DNA from: Amycolatopsis iheyensis
GTDB taxonomy: Bacteria; Actinomycetota; Actinomycetes; Mycobacteriales; Pseudonocardiaceae
Direction: 5' to 3'
Assembly (NCBI RefSeq): GCF_024703995.1
Contig: NZ_JAMXQV010000012.1
Coordinates: 62,001-126,000, forward strand
DNA: 64,000 nt
This document shows, in pieces, positions 50,412 through 59,395 of this stretch. The notes under the pieces are model-generated. The model saw nothing but the letters and a program-made list of their open reading frames with translations, was not told where the DNA came from and searched no databases. Both the position numbers and the translations under genes were made by a program. The first letter of the stretch is position 1, and the number at the start of each line of letters is the position of its first letter.

Positions 50412-51004
50412 CGATCCACCCCCAGGCAGTCACGCAGCCGGATCAGGCCGTCCCGGATGCGGGTCTTGACCGTGCCCGGCGCGACTTTCAGGACTTCGGC
50501 CACTTCCGGGTAGGTGTAGCCGTTGTAGTAGGCCAGCACGATCGACTCGCGCTGGAGATCGGTCAGCTGGGCGAGGCACTGGCGCACCCGCTGCTGGTCG
50601 AGGGTGGCGAGCGTGGACTCGGTGACCTCGTCAAACGGCCGCCGCACGTCCATCCGCCCGGCCCGTTCCTCCCGGTCGAGCCCGGCCTGGTGCGAGCGCA
50701 CGCGGTCGACGGCCCGGCGGTGCGCGATCGTCAGCACCCACGACAGCGCGCTGCCGCGCTCCGGGACGTACCTCGTCGCCTTGCGCCACACCTCCACCAG
50801 CACCTCCTGCGCCACTTCCTCGGCCTGGGCGTGGTTGCGCAGCACGCGCGTCACCAGCCCGAGCACCGGAGGAGCAACGAGGTCGTACAGCGCCGCGAAC
50901 GCGGTTTCGTCGCCCGCGGCGACCTGCCGGAGCAGGTCCTCGGCGCTCGCCGGTGGCGCCGGCGCGTCGTCCGGATGCAGCCGTAGCCGTCCACGCTCAC
51001 CCAT
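50408..51004 (-). CDS. sigK: ECF sigma factor, SigK-like
   Basis: The 198-residue ECF sigma has region 2 (AQEEVAQEVLVEVWRKATRY, HRRAVDRVRSHQA) and region 4 (LTDLQRESIVLAYYNGYTYPE with helix APGTVKTRIRDGLIRLR). The order sigK-rskA and the nearby fasciclin lipoprotein match the mycobacterial SigK locus. ATG 51004 has GGAGGG about 10 bases upstream. It probably drives the fasciclin promoter. Confidence 0.9.
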   Translation of the reverse strand: MGERGRLRLHPDDAPAPPASAEDLLRQVAAGDETAFAALYDLVAPPVLGLVTRVLRNHAQAEEVAQEVLVEVWRKATRYVPERGSALSWVLTIAHRRAVDRVRSHQAGLDREERAGRMDVRRPFDEVTESTLATLDQQRVRQCLAQLTDLQRESIVLAYYNGYTYPEVAEVLKVAPGTVKTRIRDGLIRLRDCLGVDR

Positions 51005-51406
51005 GCCCGGCACCCTCCACCTCACCCTGGTTGTGCGAGGCGTTCGCGGCCGCCGGGCGGCGCGGACTGGTGCGGGGTGGCGCTTCCCACCCGGACGGTG
51101 CAACTCTCGGCGTGGGACCCATCCGGGCGCCGGGTGGCTTCGAAAGCCTGGCGTCGAGTTCTGGGTGGCTCGCCCCACACCGGTTGATCGACTTCAAAAG
51201 TGTAGCGAGTTCACTTACTTAGCTACTTCACCCGACTGCTCACTGTGCGTGAGAAAGTGCCCGATCGGCCACGCCGACGGTGACTCCGGCCACTTCTTGA
51301 TCACCCCAGAGTGTGAAAGTTTTTCGGAACGCTAGGCGTTGCACTCACCGTGGGTTATCCCTGGAACAAGACGAAGTTAACCGACGAGTAGCAAAGGGCG
51401 GTCCCC
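51005..51406. other. Intergenic region between divergent sigK and the SsgA-like gene
   Basis: These 402 bases contain no convincing gene. The part near sigK is GC-rich. From about 51180 the composition drops, with A/T-rich patches and the imperfect pair GTAGC/GCTAC (about 51202-51226). A TAGGCG -10 candidate near 51333 could serve the SsgA-like gene. No SigK-type CCATCC/CGAAT pair is evident upstream of sigK. Confidence 0.4.
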
Positions 51407-51865
51407 ATGGCCGATCTGCACGGTGCGAGTCCCGAAGGCGCCAGTCCCGAGGGCACCGACCCGCACAGCATGACCAGCGCCCGCGTCGACTTCGCATTGC
51501 GCACCTTCGGCGCGGAGCCGCGGCCGGTGCCGGCCGAGCTCGAATACGACACCCGTGACCCCTACGCGGTCGCCGTGGTGCTGCACGCCGGCCCGGGCGC
51601 CGTCCGGTGGCTCTTCGGGCGCGACCTGCTCGCCGACGGCCTGCTCGCCCGCTGCGGCGACGGCGACGTCCGGATCGGCCCGGGCGCCGACCCCGCGCTG
51701 GTGGTCGTCGAGCTGACCTCGCCCGACGGCGCCGCGGTGCTCGAAGCGCCCGCGAAGGAGATCGCGGCGTTCCTCGACCGGACCTACGACGTCATCCCGG
51801 CCGGCGGCGAGAGCGGCTGGTTCGACTTCGACGAGGAGCTCGCCAAGCTGTCCTACCAGGACTGA
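51407..51865 (+). CDS. SsgA-like sporulation/cell-division protein
   Basis: This 152-residue SALP has the family body: VRWLFGRDLLADGLLARCGDGDVRIG, then VVVELTSPDGAAVLEAPAKEIAAFLDRTY, with an acidic tail. SALPs direct septum placement and peptidoglycan processing in sporulating actinomycetes. ATG 51407 has AGGGCGG upstream. The first 22 residues contain a short duplication (GASPEGASPEG) unusual for the family; the internal Met22 may be an alternative start. Confidence 0.88.
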   Translation: MADLHGASPEGASPEGTDPHSMTSARVDFALRTFGAEPRPVPAELEYDTRDPYAVAVVLHAGPGAVRWLFGRDLLADGLLARCGDGDVRIGPGADPALVVVELTSPDGAAVLEAPAKEIAAFLDRTYDVIPAGGESGWFDFDEELAKLSYQD

Positions 51866-51878
51866 GTACGTTCCCCGC

Positions 51879-53216
51879 GTGAGCTTCTTCCTGACCGAGG
51901 TCCTCGCCGCGCTCGACGAAGGCGGCGACCGGCCGCTGTTCCACGCCGGCGGCGTCACGACCTACCACCAGGCCCGCGACCGGCTGCGACGGCTGCACGG
52001 AGGCCTCGGCGACGGCGGAACCGTCGCCGTCGACCTGCGGAACCGGCCCGAGACCGTCCTCGTGCAGCTGGCCGCGCTGCTGCGGGGCGCGACCGTGGTG
52101 ATGATCCCGGCTTCCGCGCCGACCCAGGACCGCTTCGCCGCCGCGAGGGGCGCCACCGTCGTCACCGACCGCCCGCAGGACTGGCCCGGCGCCGACCCGA
52201 GAACCCTCGCCGACCTCGACGGCGAACCCGAGCCACTCGACCTGCCCGCGCGGGTCGACCTCCGCTTCCCCACCGGCGGCACCACCGGCGCCCCGAAGCT
52301 CATCCGGCACAGCGGCATCTACGACGGCATGGCGCACATCTTCGCGCCGCACCCCGACGGCCCCGGCCGCACGCTGCTCGTCGCGCCGATGACGCACATG
52401 ACCGGCAACGCCACCGTGCTCGGCGCCCTCCTGCGGCGCGACACCGTGGTCCTCCACGACGGTTTCGACGCGGGCGCCGTCCTCGACGCGATCCAGGCCC
52501 ACCGCATCGACACGCTCTCGCTGACGCCACCCCGGCTGGCGGCGCTGCTCGACCACCCCCGGCGCCCGGAAACCGACCTCGGCAGCGTCCGCTCGCTTTC
52601 CCTCGGCGCCGCGCCGCTGCCCCCGCACCGGCTGGCCCAGGCCCTCGACGTCTTCGGCCCGGTCGTCGGCCAGGGCTACGGCCTCACCGAGGCCCCGATG
52701 ATCGCGAGCATCTCCGCCGCCGAGCTGATCGGCCACCCCGGACGGCTGGGCTCGGTCGGCCGGATCGTGCCCGGCATGGAAGCCCGGATCACCGAAGCCG
52801 GCGAGATCGAGGTGCGCGGACTGTCCATGATGGACGGTTACGTCGGCGCGCCCGACGTCGGCGCCGGCTGGCTGCGCACCGGCGACCTCGGCCGCTTCGA
52901 CGACGAGGGCTACCTCTACCTGCTCGACCGCGCCGACGACGTCGTCGTGGTCGGCGAGCACGGCACGAAGGTCCCCACGACGGCCGTCGAACACGCCCTC
53001 GAGACGCACCCCGCCGTCCGGAGCGCGGCGGTCTTCGGCCGCGGCGACCGGCTGCACGCCGTCGTCGTCGCCGAAGAGGTCACCGAAGACGAGCTGCAGG
53101 CCCACGCGCGAGCCACCTTCGGCCAGGAGCACTACGTCCCGGCGAAGGTGGACTTCGTCGACGCGCTCCCCCTCACCGAAGTCGGCAAGGTCGACAAGCG
53201 CGCGCTCAGCTCGTGA
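51879..53216 (+). CDS. AMP-forming acyl-CoA ligase (ANL superfamily), short form
   Basis: This 445-residue ANL enzyme has the P-loop FPTGGTTGAPKLIRHS, the A5 motif GYGLTEAPM, A7 GWLRTGDLGRF, and the A10 lysine in LTEVGKVDK. It activates an acid as adenylate and probably forms its CoA thioester; substrate unknown. It is shorter than the usual 500-550 residues. GTG 51879 lies exactly six bases after TACGTT (51867-51872), inside the end of the SsgA-like gene, so it is probably leaderless with its own promoter. Its end overlaps ilvD by 11 bases. Confidence 0.88.
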   Translation: MSFFLTEVLAALDEGGDRPLFHAGGVTTYHQARDRLRRLHGGLGDGGTVAVDLRNRPETVLVQLAALLRGATVVMIPASAPTQDRFAAARGATVVTDRPQDWPGADPRTLADLDGEPEPLDLPARVDLRFPTGGTTGAPKLIRHSGIYDGMAHIFAPHPDGPGRTLLVAPMTHMTGNATVLGALLRRDTVVLHDGFDAGAVLDAIQAHRIDTLSLTPPRLAALLDHPRRPETDLGSVRSLSLGAAPLPPHRLAQALDVFGPVVGQGYGLTEAPMIASISAAELIGHPGRLGSVGRIVPGMEARITEAGEIEVRGLSMMDGYVGAPDVGAGWLRTGDLGRFDDEGYLYLLDRADDVVVVGEHGTKVPTTAVEHALETHPAVRSAAVFGRGDRLHAVVVAEEVTEDELQAHARATFGQEHYVPAKVDFVDALPLTEVGKVDKRALSS

Positions 53217-54897
53217 CGGCGCCGTAGGACGACGACCGCACCAGCTTCGCGTACTTCCCCAGCACGCCCTCCGGGAACTTGTTCGGCAGCGGCTCCCAGC
53301 CTTCGCGGCGCCGCGCCAGCTCGGCCGCGTCGACCAGCAGGTCCATGCTTCGGCCCTTGATGTCGACGGCGATCCGGTCGCCGTCGCGGACGAACGCGAT
53401 CGGCCCGCCGTCGACCGCCTCGGGCGCGACGTGGCCGATGCACAACCCCGTCGTGCCGCCGGAGAACCGGCCGTCGGTGAGCAGCAGGACGTCGTGGCCG
53501 AGCCCGGCGCCCTTGATCGCCGCGGTGATCGCGAGCATCTCACGCATGCCCGGCCCGCCCTTGGGGCCTTCGTAGCGGATGACGACGACGTCGCCGGCCT
53601 GGATCCGGCCGTCGTTCAGCGCCGTCATCGCCTCCTGCTCACGCTCGAACACGCGCGCCGGGCCTTCGAAGTTCGCGGTGTCGAAGCCCGCCGACTTCAC
53701 GACCGCGCCTTCGGGGGCGAGCGAGCCGCGCAGGATGGTGATGCCGCCGGTCGGGTGCAGCGGGTTGTCCAGGCGCCGCAGGACCTCGCCGTCGATCGGG
53801 TCGGGGTCCAGCTCGGCGAGGTTCTCCGCGACGGTCCGGCCGGTGACGGTCAGCGCGCCGCCGTGGAGCAGGCCTTCGTCCAGGAGCGCCTTCATCAGCA
53901 CCGGGATGCCGCCGTGGCGGTCGATGTCGTTCATGACGTACTTGCCGAACGGCTTCAGGTCGCCCAGGTGCGGGACGCGGTCGCCGACGCGGTTGAAGTC
54001 GTCCAGGGTCAGCTCGACCTTCGCCTCGTGCGCGATGGCCAGCAGGTGCAGCACGGCGTTGGTCGAACCGCCGAGCGCCATCACCACGGTGATCGCGTTC
54101 TCGAACGCTTCGCGCGTCAGGATGTCGCGCGCGGTGATGCCCTTTTCGAGCAGGCCCACCACGGCTTCGCCGGACAGGTGCGCGTAGTGGTCGCGGCGGC
54201 GGTCCGCGGACGGCGGCGCGGCCGACCCGGGCATGCTCATCCCCATGGCTTCGGCCGCCGACGCCATCGTGTTCGCGGTGTACATTCCGCCGCAGGCGCC
54301 TTCACCAGGGCAGATGGCGCGCTCGATGCGGTCCAGGTCGGCGTTCTTCAGCCGCCCGGCCCGGCACGCGCCGACCGCCTCGAAGGCGTCGATCAGCGTG
54401 ACGTCCTTCTCGGTGCCGTCGGTCAGCTTCACCCAACCGGGCGCGATCGTGCCCGCGTAGAGGAACACCGACGCCAGGTCGAGGCGCGCGGCCGCCATCA
54501 GCATGCCGGGCAGGGACTTGTCGCAGCCGGCCAGCAGCACCGAGCCGTCGAGCCGCTCGGCCTGCATGACCGTCTCGACGGAGTCCGCGATGACCTCCCT
54601 CGACACGAGCGAGAAGTGCATGCCGTCGTGGCCCATGGAGATGCCGTCGGACACCGAGATCGTGCCGAACTGCAGCGGGTAGCCGCCGGCCGCGTGCACG
54701 CCTTCCTTCGACGCCTGCGCCAGCCTGTCCAGCGACAGGTTGCACGGCGTGATCTCGTTCCACGAGCTGGCGACGCCGATGATCGGCTTGCGCCAGTCAC
54801 CGTCCCCCATCCCGACGGCACGCAGCATGCCGCGGGCGGGCGCGGCCTCGATGCCGTCGGTCACCGTGCGGCTGCGGGGTTTCGGATCGATCGTCAT
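53206..54897 (-). CDS. ilvD: Dihydroxy-acid dehydratase
   Basis: This 563-residue enzyme of valine, leucine and isoleucine synthesis has cluster cysteines in TPCNLSLDRLA (Cys52), AGCDKSLPGML and GACGGMYTANTM. C-terminal motifs GGITILRGSLAPEGAVVKS and DGRFSGGTTGLCIGH are also present. It converts dihydroxy-acids to 2-oxo-acids in the cytoplasm. ATG 54897 follows GGAGGG. A -10-like TAGGCT lies about 40 bases upstream. No attenuator is evident in its leader. Confidence 0.96.
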   Translation of the reverse strand: MTIDPKPRSRTVTDGIEAAPARGMLRAVGMGDGDWRKPIIGVASSWNEITPCNLSLDRLAQASKEGVHAAGGYPLQFGTISVSDGISMGHDGMHFSLVSREVIADSVETVMQAERLDGSVLLAGCDKSLPGMLMAAARLDLASVFLYAGTIAPGWVKLTDGTEKDVTLIDAFEAVGACRAGRLKNADLDRIERAICPGEGACGGMYTANTMASAAEAMGMSMPGSAAPPSADRRRDHYAHLSGEAVVGLLEKGITARDILTREAFENAITVVMALGGSTNAVLHLLAIAHEAKVELTLDDFNRVGDRVPHLGDLKPFGKYVMNDIDRHGGIPVLMKALLDEGLLHGGALTVTGRTVAENLAELDPDPIDGEVLRRLDNPLHPTGGITILRGSLAPEGAVVKSAGFDTANFEGPARVFEREQEAMTALNDGRIQAGDVVVIRYEGPKGGPGMREMLAITAAIKGAGLGHDVLLLTDGRFSGGTTGLCIGHVAPEAVDGGPIAFVRDGDRIAVDIKGRSMDLLVDAAELARRREGWEPLPNKFPEGVLGKYAKLVRSSSYGAVTS

Positions 54898-55012
54898 CGC
54901 GGGCCCTCCGATACGACGTTCGGACGCACTGCAGCCTACTCGGCCCGGCGCGGTCCGCTGGCCGGAACGATTCGCTTTCGGGGACCGGACGAACCGGCGA
55001 AAACTCGGCTGA

Positions 55013-56089
55013 ATGATCGCCACAGTGGTGTGGGGCACGGGCAACGTCGGCCGGGCGGCAATCCGGGCCGTCGACGCCCACCCGGCGTTGAAGCTGACCG
55101 CGGTGCTCGTCCACGACCCGGCCAAGGTCGGCAAGGACGCGGGCGCGCTGGCGGGGGTCGGCGAACTCGGGGTCGCCGCGACCGACGACATCGACGCCGT
55201 GCTGGCCGCGAAGCCGCGAGCCGTCGTCTACGCCGCTTCGGGTGACGTCCGGTTCGACGACGCGCTCACCGACATCGTGCGCGCGATCGGCGCGGGCGCG
55301 ATCGTCGTGACACCCGCGCTCTATCCCCTGTACGACCAGCGCAACGCGCCGCCGGAGCTGCGCGAGCCGGTGCTGAAGGCGATCTCCGAGGGCGGCGGCT
55401 CGCTGTTCGTCTCCGGTGTCGACCCCGGCTGGGGCAACGACGTCCTGCCGCTGCTGATCAGCGGGCTGGGCACCGACATCGACGTCATCCGCTGCCAGGA
55501 GATCTTCGACTACTCGACCTACGAGCAGCCCGATTCCGTCCGGTACCTGGTCGGGATGGGCCAGCCGATGGACTACGACCCGCCGATGCTGATGACCGGC
55601 GTGCCGTCGATGGTCTGGGGCGGGCAGGTCCGGCTGATCGCGCGGGCGCTCGACGTCGAGCTCGACGAGCTGCGCGAGACCCTGGACCGGCGGCCGCTGG
55701 AAACCACGATCACCACGCGGACCATGGGCGAGTTCGAGCAGGGCACGCAGGGCGCGGTGCGGTTCGAGGTGCAGGGCATCGTCGACGGCGAGCCGCGGAT
55801 CGTCATCGAGCACGTCACGCGCATCCACCCGTCGTGCGCGCCGGACTGGCCGACCCCGCCGAGCGGCGACGGCGCGCACCGCGTGGTCATCGAAGGCCGG
55901 CCCCGCATCGAGGTCACCGTCGAGGCGAACGACGAAGGCGAGAACCGGTCGGCGGGCGGCAACGCCACCGCCGTCGGGCGGCTCGTCGGCGCGATCGACT
56001 GGCTGGCCGCCGCGGAACCCGGCCTGTACGACGCACTCGACGTCCCGCTGCGCCCGGCAGCCGGCAAGCTCGGAAGGAGGCGCTCGTGA
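55013..56089 (+). CDS. DapB-fold NAD(P)-binding dehydrogenase
   Basis: The 358-residue protein has a dihydrodipicolinate reductase-like Rossmann N-terminus (VVWGTGNVGRAAIRAV). Its C-terminal half resembles 2,4-diaminopentanoate dehydrogenase-like enzymes (VSGVDPGWGNDVLPLLISGL). In actinomycetes such genes occur in sterol or other catabolic regions, but the substrate here is unknown. ATG 55013 has no ribosome site and may be leaderless. It overlaps the next gene by GTGA. Confidence 0.82.
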   Translation: MIATVVWGTGNVGRAAIRAVDAHPALKLTAVLVHDPAKVGKDAGALAGVGELGVAATDDIDAVLAAKPRAVVYAASGDVRFDDALTDIVRAIGAGAIVVTPALYPLYDQRNAPPELREPVLKAISEGGGSLFVSGVDPGWGNDVLPLLISGLGTDIDVIRCQEIFDYSTYEQPDSVRYLVGMGQPMDYDPPMLMTGVPSMVWGGQVRLIARALDVELDELRETLDRRPLETTITTRTMGEFEQGTQGAVRFEVQGIVDGEPRIVIEHVTRIHPSCAPDWPTPPSGDGAHRVVIEGRPRIEVTVEANDEGENRSAGGNATAVGRLVGAIDWLAAAEPGLYDALDVPLRPAAGKLGRRRS

Positions 56090-56571
56090 ACATCGACATC
56101 CCCGAGGGCAAGGACCCGATCGGGTACGTGTGGGGCGAGATGGTGCCCGGGATCGGGATCGCCGCGTCGCAGTTCTCGCTGGCCGTCTACGCGCACACGA
56201 CGTTGGGGCTGCGGGAGTTCGAGGCCGCGCGGCTGCGGATCGCCCAGATCAACGGGTGCATCTTCTGCCTCGACTGGCGCACCGAGCGCGACGGCGTGAA
56301 GGTCGAGCCGGAGTTCGCGGACGCGGTGTTGGAGTGGCGCACCACCGAACTCTTCGACGAGCGCACGCGACTCGCGGCCGAGTACGCCGAGCGGTACACG
56401 CTGGACCACCACAACCTGGACGACGAGTTCTGGAAGCGGATGTCCGCGCACTACAGCCAGCAGGAGATCGTGGAGCTGAGCATGAGCCTCGGCGCCTGGC
56501 TCGCGTTCGGCCGGCTGAACCACGTCCTGGGTCTCGACACCGTCTGCGTGCTGCCGTCCCACCAGTCGTGA
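56086..56571 (+). CDS. Carboxymuconolactone decarboxylase/AhpD-like protein
   Basis: This 161-residue AhpD-fold protein has the redox CxxC motif (QINGCIFCLDWR, near residue 64) and downstream YSQQEIVELSMSLGAWLAFGRLNHVLG. It could be a peroxidase-type or decarboxylase-type member. GTG 56086 overlaps the preceding stop by four bases and has GGAAGGAGG upstream, so both are co-translated. Its TGA lies inside the terminator hairpin. Confidence 0.88.
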   Translation: MNIDIPEGKDPIGYVWGEMVPGIGIAASQFSLAVYAHTTLGLREFEAARLRIAQINGCIFCLDWRTERDGVKVEPEFADAVLEWRTTELFDERTRLAAEYAERYTLDHHNLDDEFWKRMSAHYSQQEIVELSMSLGAWLAFGRLNHVLGLDTVCVLPSHQS

Positions 56572-56610
56572 GTGTTCAGGGCGGTTCTAACCGCCCTAAA
56601 CACTCACGAC
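56565..56610. terminator. Bidirectional hairpin, dispersed repeat copy 2
   Basis: Arms 56565-56586 and 56589-56610 pair at 21 of 22 positions around a CT loop. The sequence is nearly the same as the hairpin at 9283-9328. It lies between convergent genes and includes the stop codon of the AhpD-like gene. Confidence 0.8.
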
Positions 56611-56623
56611 CACTTGCGCCGGG

Positions 56624-58240
56624 CTAGAAGTCGGTGGCGATGATCTTCTCGATGTTGCGCTCGGCCAGCGCCGTGATCGTCACGAACGGGTTGACGCTCG
56701 TGTTGCCCGGGATGAGGGAGCCGTCGATCGCGTACAGGCCCTGGTACCCGGCCAGCCGGCCGTAGTTGTCGGTCGCCTTGCCGAGCACCGCGCCGCCGAG
56801 CGGGTGGTAGGTCAGGTGGTCGCCCCAGATCTTGTACACGCCGAAGAGGTCGGTGCGGTAGATCGTCCCCTCCTTCGCGTTGATCTTGTCGAAGATGGAC
56901 TTCGCCATGTCGATCCCCGGCTGCTTCCACGCCGTCTGCCAGTTGAGGTCCACACCCTGCGTCGCCGGGTTGTAGGTGAACTGGGCCCGGTTCGGGTTCT
57001 TCGTGATCGACAGGTAGAACGACGCCCACGTCTCGATGCCGGTCGGCAGCGGCGCGACTTCGGCGAACGCGCCGCCGGCGTTCCAGTTGTCGATGCCACC
57101 GCAGGGAATCGACGACTGCAGGCTGCCGGTCGGGTCCCAGATGTGGTTGGCGCGCCCGCACATCACGTTCCCGTTGTCACCCCAGCCCTTGCCGACCTCG
57201 CCGTTGAGGTTGGGCAGCGCGCCGGTGGCCTTCAGCTTCACCAGCAGCTTGCTCGTGCCGACACTGCCCGCGGCGAAGAACACCTTGTCCGCCGTCACGG
57301 ACTTCGTCGCCGTCACCGCGCCCACGGTGTTCAGCTGCTCCATGACGACCGTGTAGCCGCCGCCGGACGCGGGCGTCACGTTCGTCACCCGGTGCAGTGG
57401 CGAGATGGTGACGCGGCCGGTGGCCTTGATCTTCGGCAGGTAGGTCTTCTGCAGGGACTTCTTGCCGTAGTTGTTGCCGTACAGGATTTCCCCGGCCAGC
57501 GCCGAGCGCGGCACGGTGTTGGCCTGCTCCTGCTTCATGTAGTCCCAGTCGTACACGTCCGGCACGAACACGAACGGGAACCCGGACCGCTGCGCCTGTT
57601 TCCGGCCGACCCGCGCGTACTGGTAGCACTCGGCGGAGTCGAACCACGCCGGGTCGATGAGGCCGACGCCGAGGCCGGCGTTGGCGCGCGGGTAGTAGGT
57701 GCCGTACATCTCGTCGGCGTTGACGGTCGGGAGGATCGCGCCGAAGTTCTCCCGCTTCGGCGTCACGGCCATGCCGCCGTTGACGAGCGAGCCGCCGCCG
57801 ACGCCGCGGCCCTGGTACACGGTGATGCCGCTGAACTCCTCGGCGTCGAGGATGCCGGTGTACTTCGGGATGTCCTTGTCGATCGGGAACCCGAGGAAGT
57901 TGGACAGCGGCTGCTTCGTCCTGGTGCGCAACCAGAACGAGCGCTGGTCCGGACTGGTCGTGTTGGCGAAGATCTTGCCGTCGGAGCCGGGCGTGTCCCA
58001 GGCCATGCCCATCTCGACCAGCTGCACGTCGACGCCGGCTTCGGCGAGCCGCAGCGCGGTGACCTGGCCGCCGTAGCCCGAGCCGATCACCAGCGCGGGC
58101 ACGCGGGCGGCGTCGGCGATGGTGGCGGCGGCCGCCCGGCTCCCCACTGCCGCGGCCGCCAAGATAGAACCAGTTCCAGCGATGAAAAGACGGCGGGAAA
58201 CTGCGCCAGAAGCTGTTCTCCACACGGGTTCGTCACGCAT
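56624..58240 (-). CDS. choA: Secreted cholesterol oxidase (GMC family)
   Basis: This 538-residue GMC flavoenzyme has a Tat signal (SRRLFIAGTGSILAAAAVG) and FAD-binding GSGYGG at residues 53-58. VYQGRGVGGGSLVNGGMAV and the catalytic-region TYHPLGGAVLGKATD (His) and PGNTSVNPFVTITALAERN (Asn) follow. It oxidises and isomerises cholesterol to cholest-4-en-3-one outside the cell. ATG 58240 follows GAGGAC. It is divergent from the S4 gene with a 131-base AT-richer gap between them. Confidence 0.93.
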   Translation of the reverse strand: MRDEPVWRTASGAVSRRLFIAGTGSILAAAAVGSRAAAATIADAARVPALVIGSGYGGQVTALRLAEAGVDVQLVEMGMAWDTPGSDGKIFANTTSPDQRSFWLRTRTKQPLSNFLGFPIDKDIPKYTGILDAEEFSGITVYQGRGVGGGSLVNGGMAVTPKRENFGAILPTVNADEMYGTYYPRANAGLGVGLIDPAWFDSAECYQYARVGRKQAQRSGFPFVFVPDVYDWDYMKQEQANTVPRSALAGEILYGNNYGKKSLQKTYLPKIKATGRVTISPLHRVTNVTPASGGGYTVVMEQLNTVGAVTATKSVTADKVFFAAGSVGTSKLLVKLKATGALPNLNGEVGKGWGDNGNVMCGRANHIWDPTGSLQSSIPCGGIDNWNAGGAFAEVAPLPTGIETWASFYLSITKNPNRAQFTYNPATQGVDLNWQTAWKQPGIDMAKSIFDKINAKEGTIYRTDLFGVYKIWGDHLTYHPLGGAVLGKATDNYGRLAGYQGLYAIDGSLIPGNTSVNPFVTITALAERNIEKIIATDF

Positions 58241-58371
58241 GTGATGGTCCTCACCGTTGAGGTATATTAGAACAGGTTATAACTCAGTGGTGCAGACAAG
58301 TCGACATATACCCGCGAGTAACCTCCCCGGGTTGCGCGAGGATTCCGCTGAATGGGCCATGATGGACGACT

Positions 58372-58737
58372 GTGGAGTCGACCCGAGTGGACCGCTGGCT
58401 GTGGGCGGTCCGGCTGACGAAGACCCGACCGGACGCCGCGGCGGCGTGCCGGGGTGGTCACGTGCGCGTCAACGGCAAACCCGCGAAGCCCGCGACGACC
58501 GTGGTGCCGGGCGACGAAGTCCGCCTGCGCGTCGCCGCGACGACCAGGATCCTCGACGTGGTACGGGTGATCCAGAAACGCGTGGGCGCGGCGGACGCGG
58601 TCACCTGCTACGTGGACCGGACGCCGAAGCCGCCCCCGGACGCCGTCGTCCCGGTCGCCCGCCGCGACCGCGGCGCGGGCCGGCCGACCAAAAGGGAGCG
58701 TCGGGTGCTGGACGCGTTCCGGCAGCAGGAGCCCTGA
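58372..58737 (+). CDS. S4-domain RNA-binding protein, Hsp15-like
   Basis: This 121-residue protein has an S4 domain at the start (RVDRWLWAVRLTKTRPDAAAACRGGHVRVNG) and a basic, disordered tail. Hsp15-type proteins bind stalled 50S subunits carrying nascent chains. GTG 58372 has no ribosome site and lies eight bases after CATGAT, so it may be leaderless. Confidence 0.88.
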   Translation: MESTRVDRWLWAVRLTKTRPDAAAACRGGHVRVNGKPAKPATTVVPGDEVRLRVAATTRILDVVRVIQKRVGAADAVTCYVDRTPKPPPDAVVPVARRDRGAGRPTKRERRVLDAFRQQEP

Positions 58738-58743
58738 TTCGGT

Positions 58744-58779
58744 ACGACCGACTCATTTCGCGTTGAATGAGTCGGTCGT
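58744..58779. terminator. Hairpin terminator between convergent S4 and tetR genes
   Basis: A perfect 14-bp stem (58744-58757 with 58766-58779) with an eight-base loop sits six bases after the S4 stop and one base before the convergent tetR stop. Confidence 0.8.
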
Positions 58780-58780
58780 C

Positions 58781-59329
58781 TCACGACTGCGGTTTCAGGC
58801 CGTCCAAGACCAGCGTCAGCAAATGCGCGGTGCGTGCCGCGCGGTCCGCGCCGAAATCGGTCCGCCAGAGAAACCCGACGAGCTGGAGGATTTCTTCGGC
58901 GTCGACGTCCGGCCGCAGTGTGCCCGCCCGCTTTCCCGCGTCGAGCAGCAACGTGATGGCGGCGCACGTCGGCGCGTAGTACTCGCTCGAGAGGTCGGCG
59001 CGCGTCGCGGCTTCGACGGCCTCGCCGACCCCGTGCTTGATCCGGCCGTACGCCGCGAGCTGCTCGAACCACCGCCGTAGGGCTTCGGCGGGCGGGTGCC
59101 CGGCGAGCAGCTTCGGCGCCGCGTCGATCAGCTCCTCGACGTCGTGGCGGTAGACGGCCAGCAGCAGCGCCTCGCGCGTCGGGAAGTGGCGGTAGAGCGT
59201 GCCCTGGCCGACGCCGGCCGCCTTCGCGATCGACTGCAGCGACGCGGCACTCGATGCCTTGAGCGCGACGCGCGCGACCTCGAGGATCCGCTCACGGTTC
59301 TGCTCGGCATCGGCTCGCATCGGCGTCAC
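58781..59329 (-). CDS. TetR family regulator
   Basis: The 182-residue regulator has the HTH SLQSIAKAAGVGQGTLYRHFPTREALLLAVYRHDV and a C-terminal domain common to the TetR/AcrR group (residues 80-182). GTG 59329 lies exactly six bases after TAGGCT on the minus strand, matching the leaderless pattern. ATG 59320 and GTG 59332 are alternatives. Its target is not evident; no divergent gene adjoins it. Confidence 0.88.
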   Translation of the reverse strand: MTPMRADAEQNRERILEVARVALKASSAASLQSIAKAAGVGQGTLYRHFPTREALLLAVYRHDVEELIDAAPKLLAGHPPAEALRRWFEQLAAYGRIKHGVGEAVEAATRADLSSEYYAPTCAAITLLLDAGKRAGTLRPDVDAEEILQLVGFLWRTDFGADRAARTAHLLTLVLDGLKPQS

Positions 59330-59395
59330 CACGCCAGCCTAAGCCAAGCGGACAGCTGTCCGGGATTGACCGTGGCCACCGCACGCGCCGAGCGG

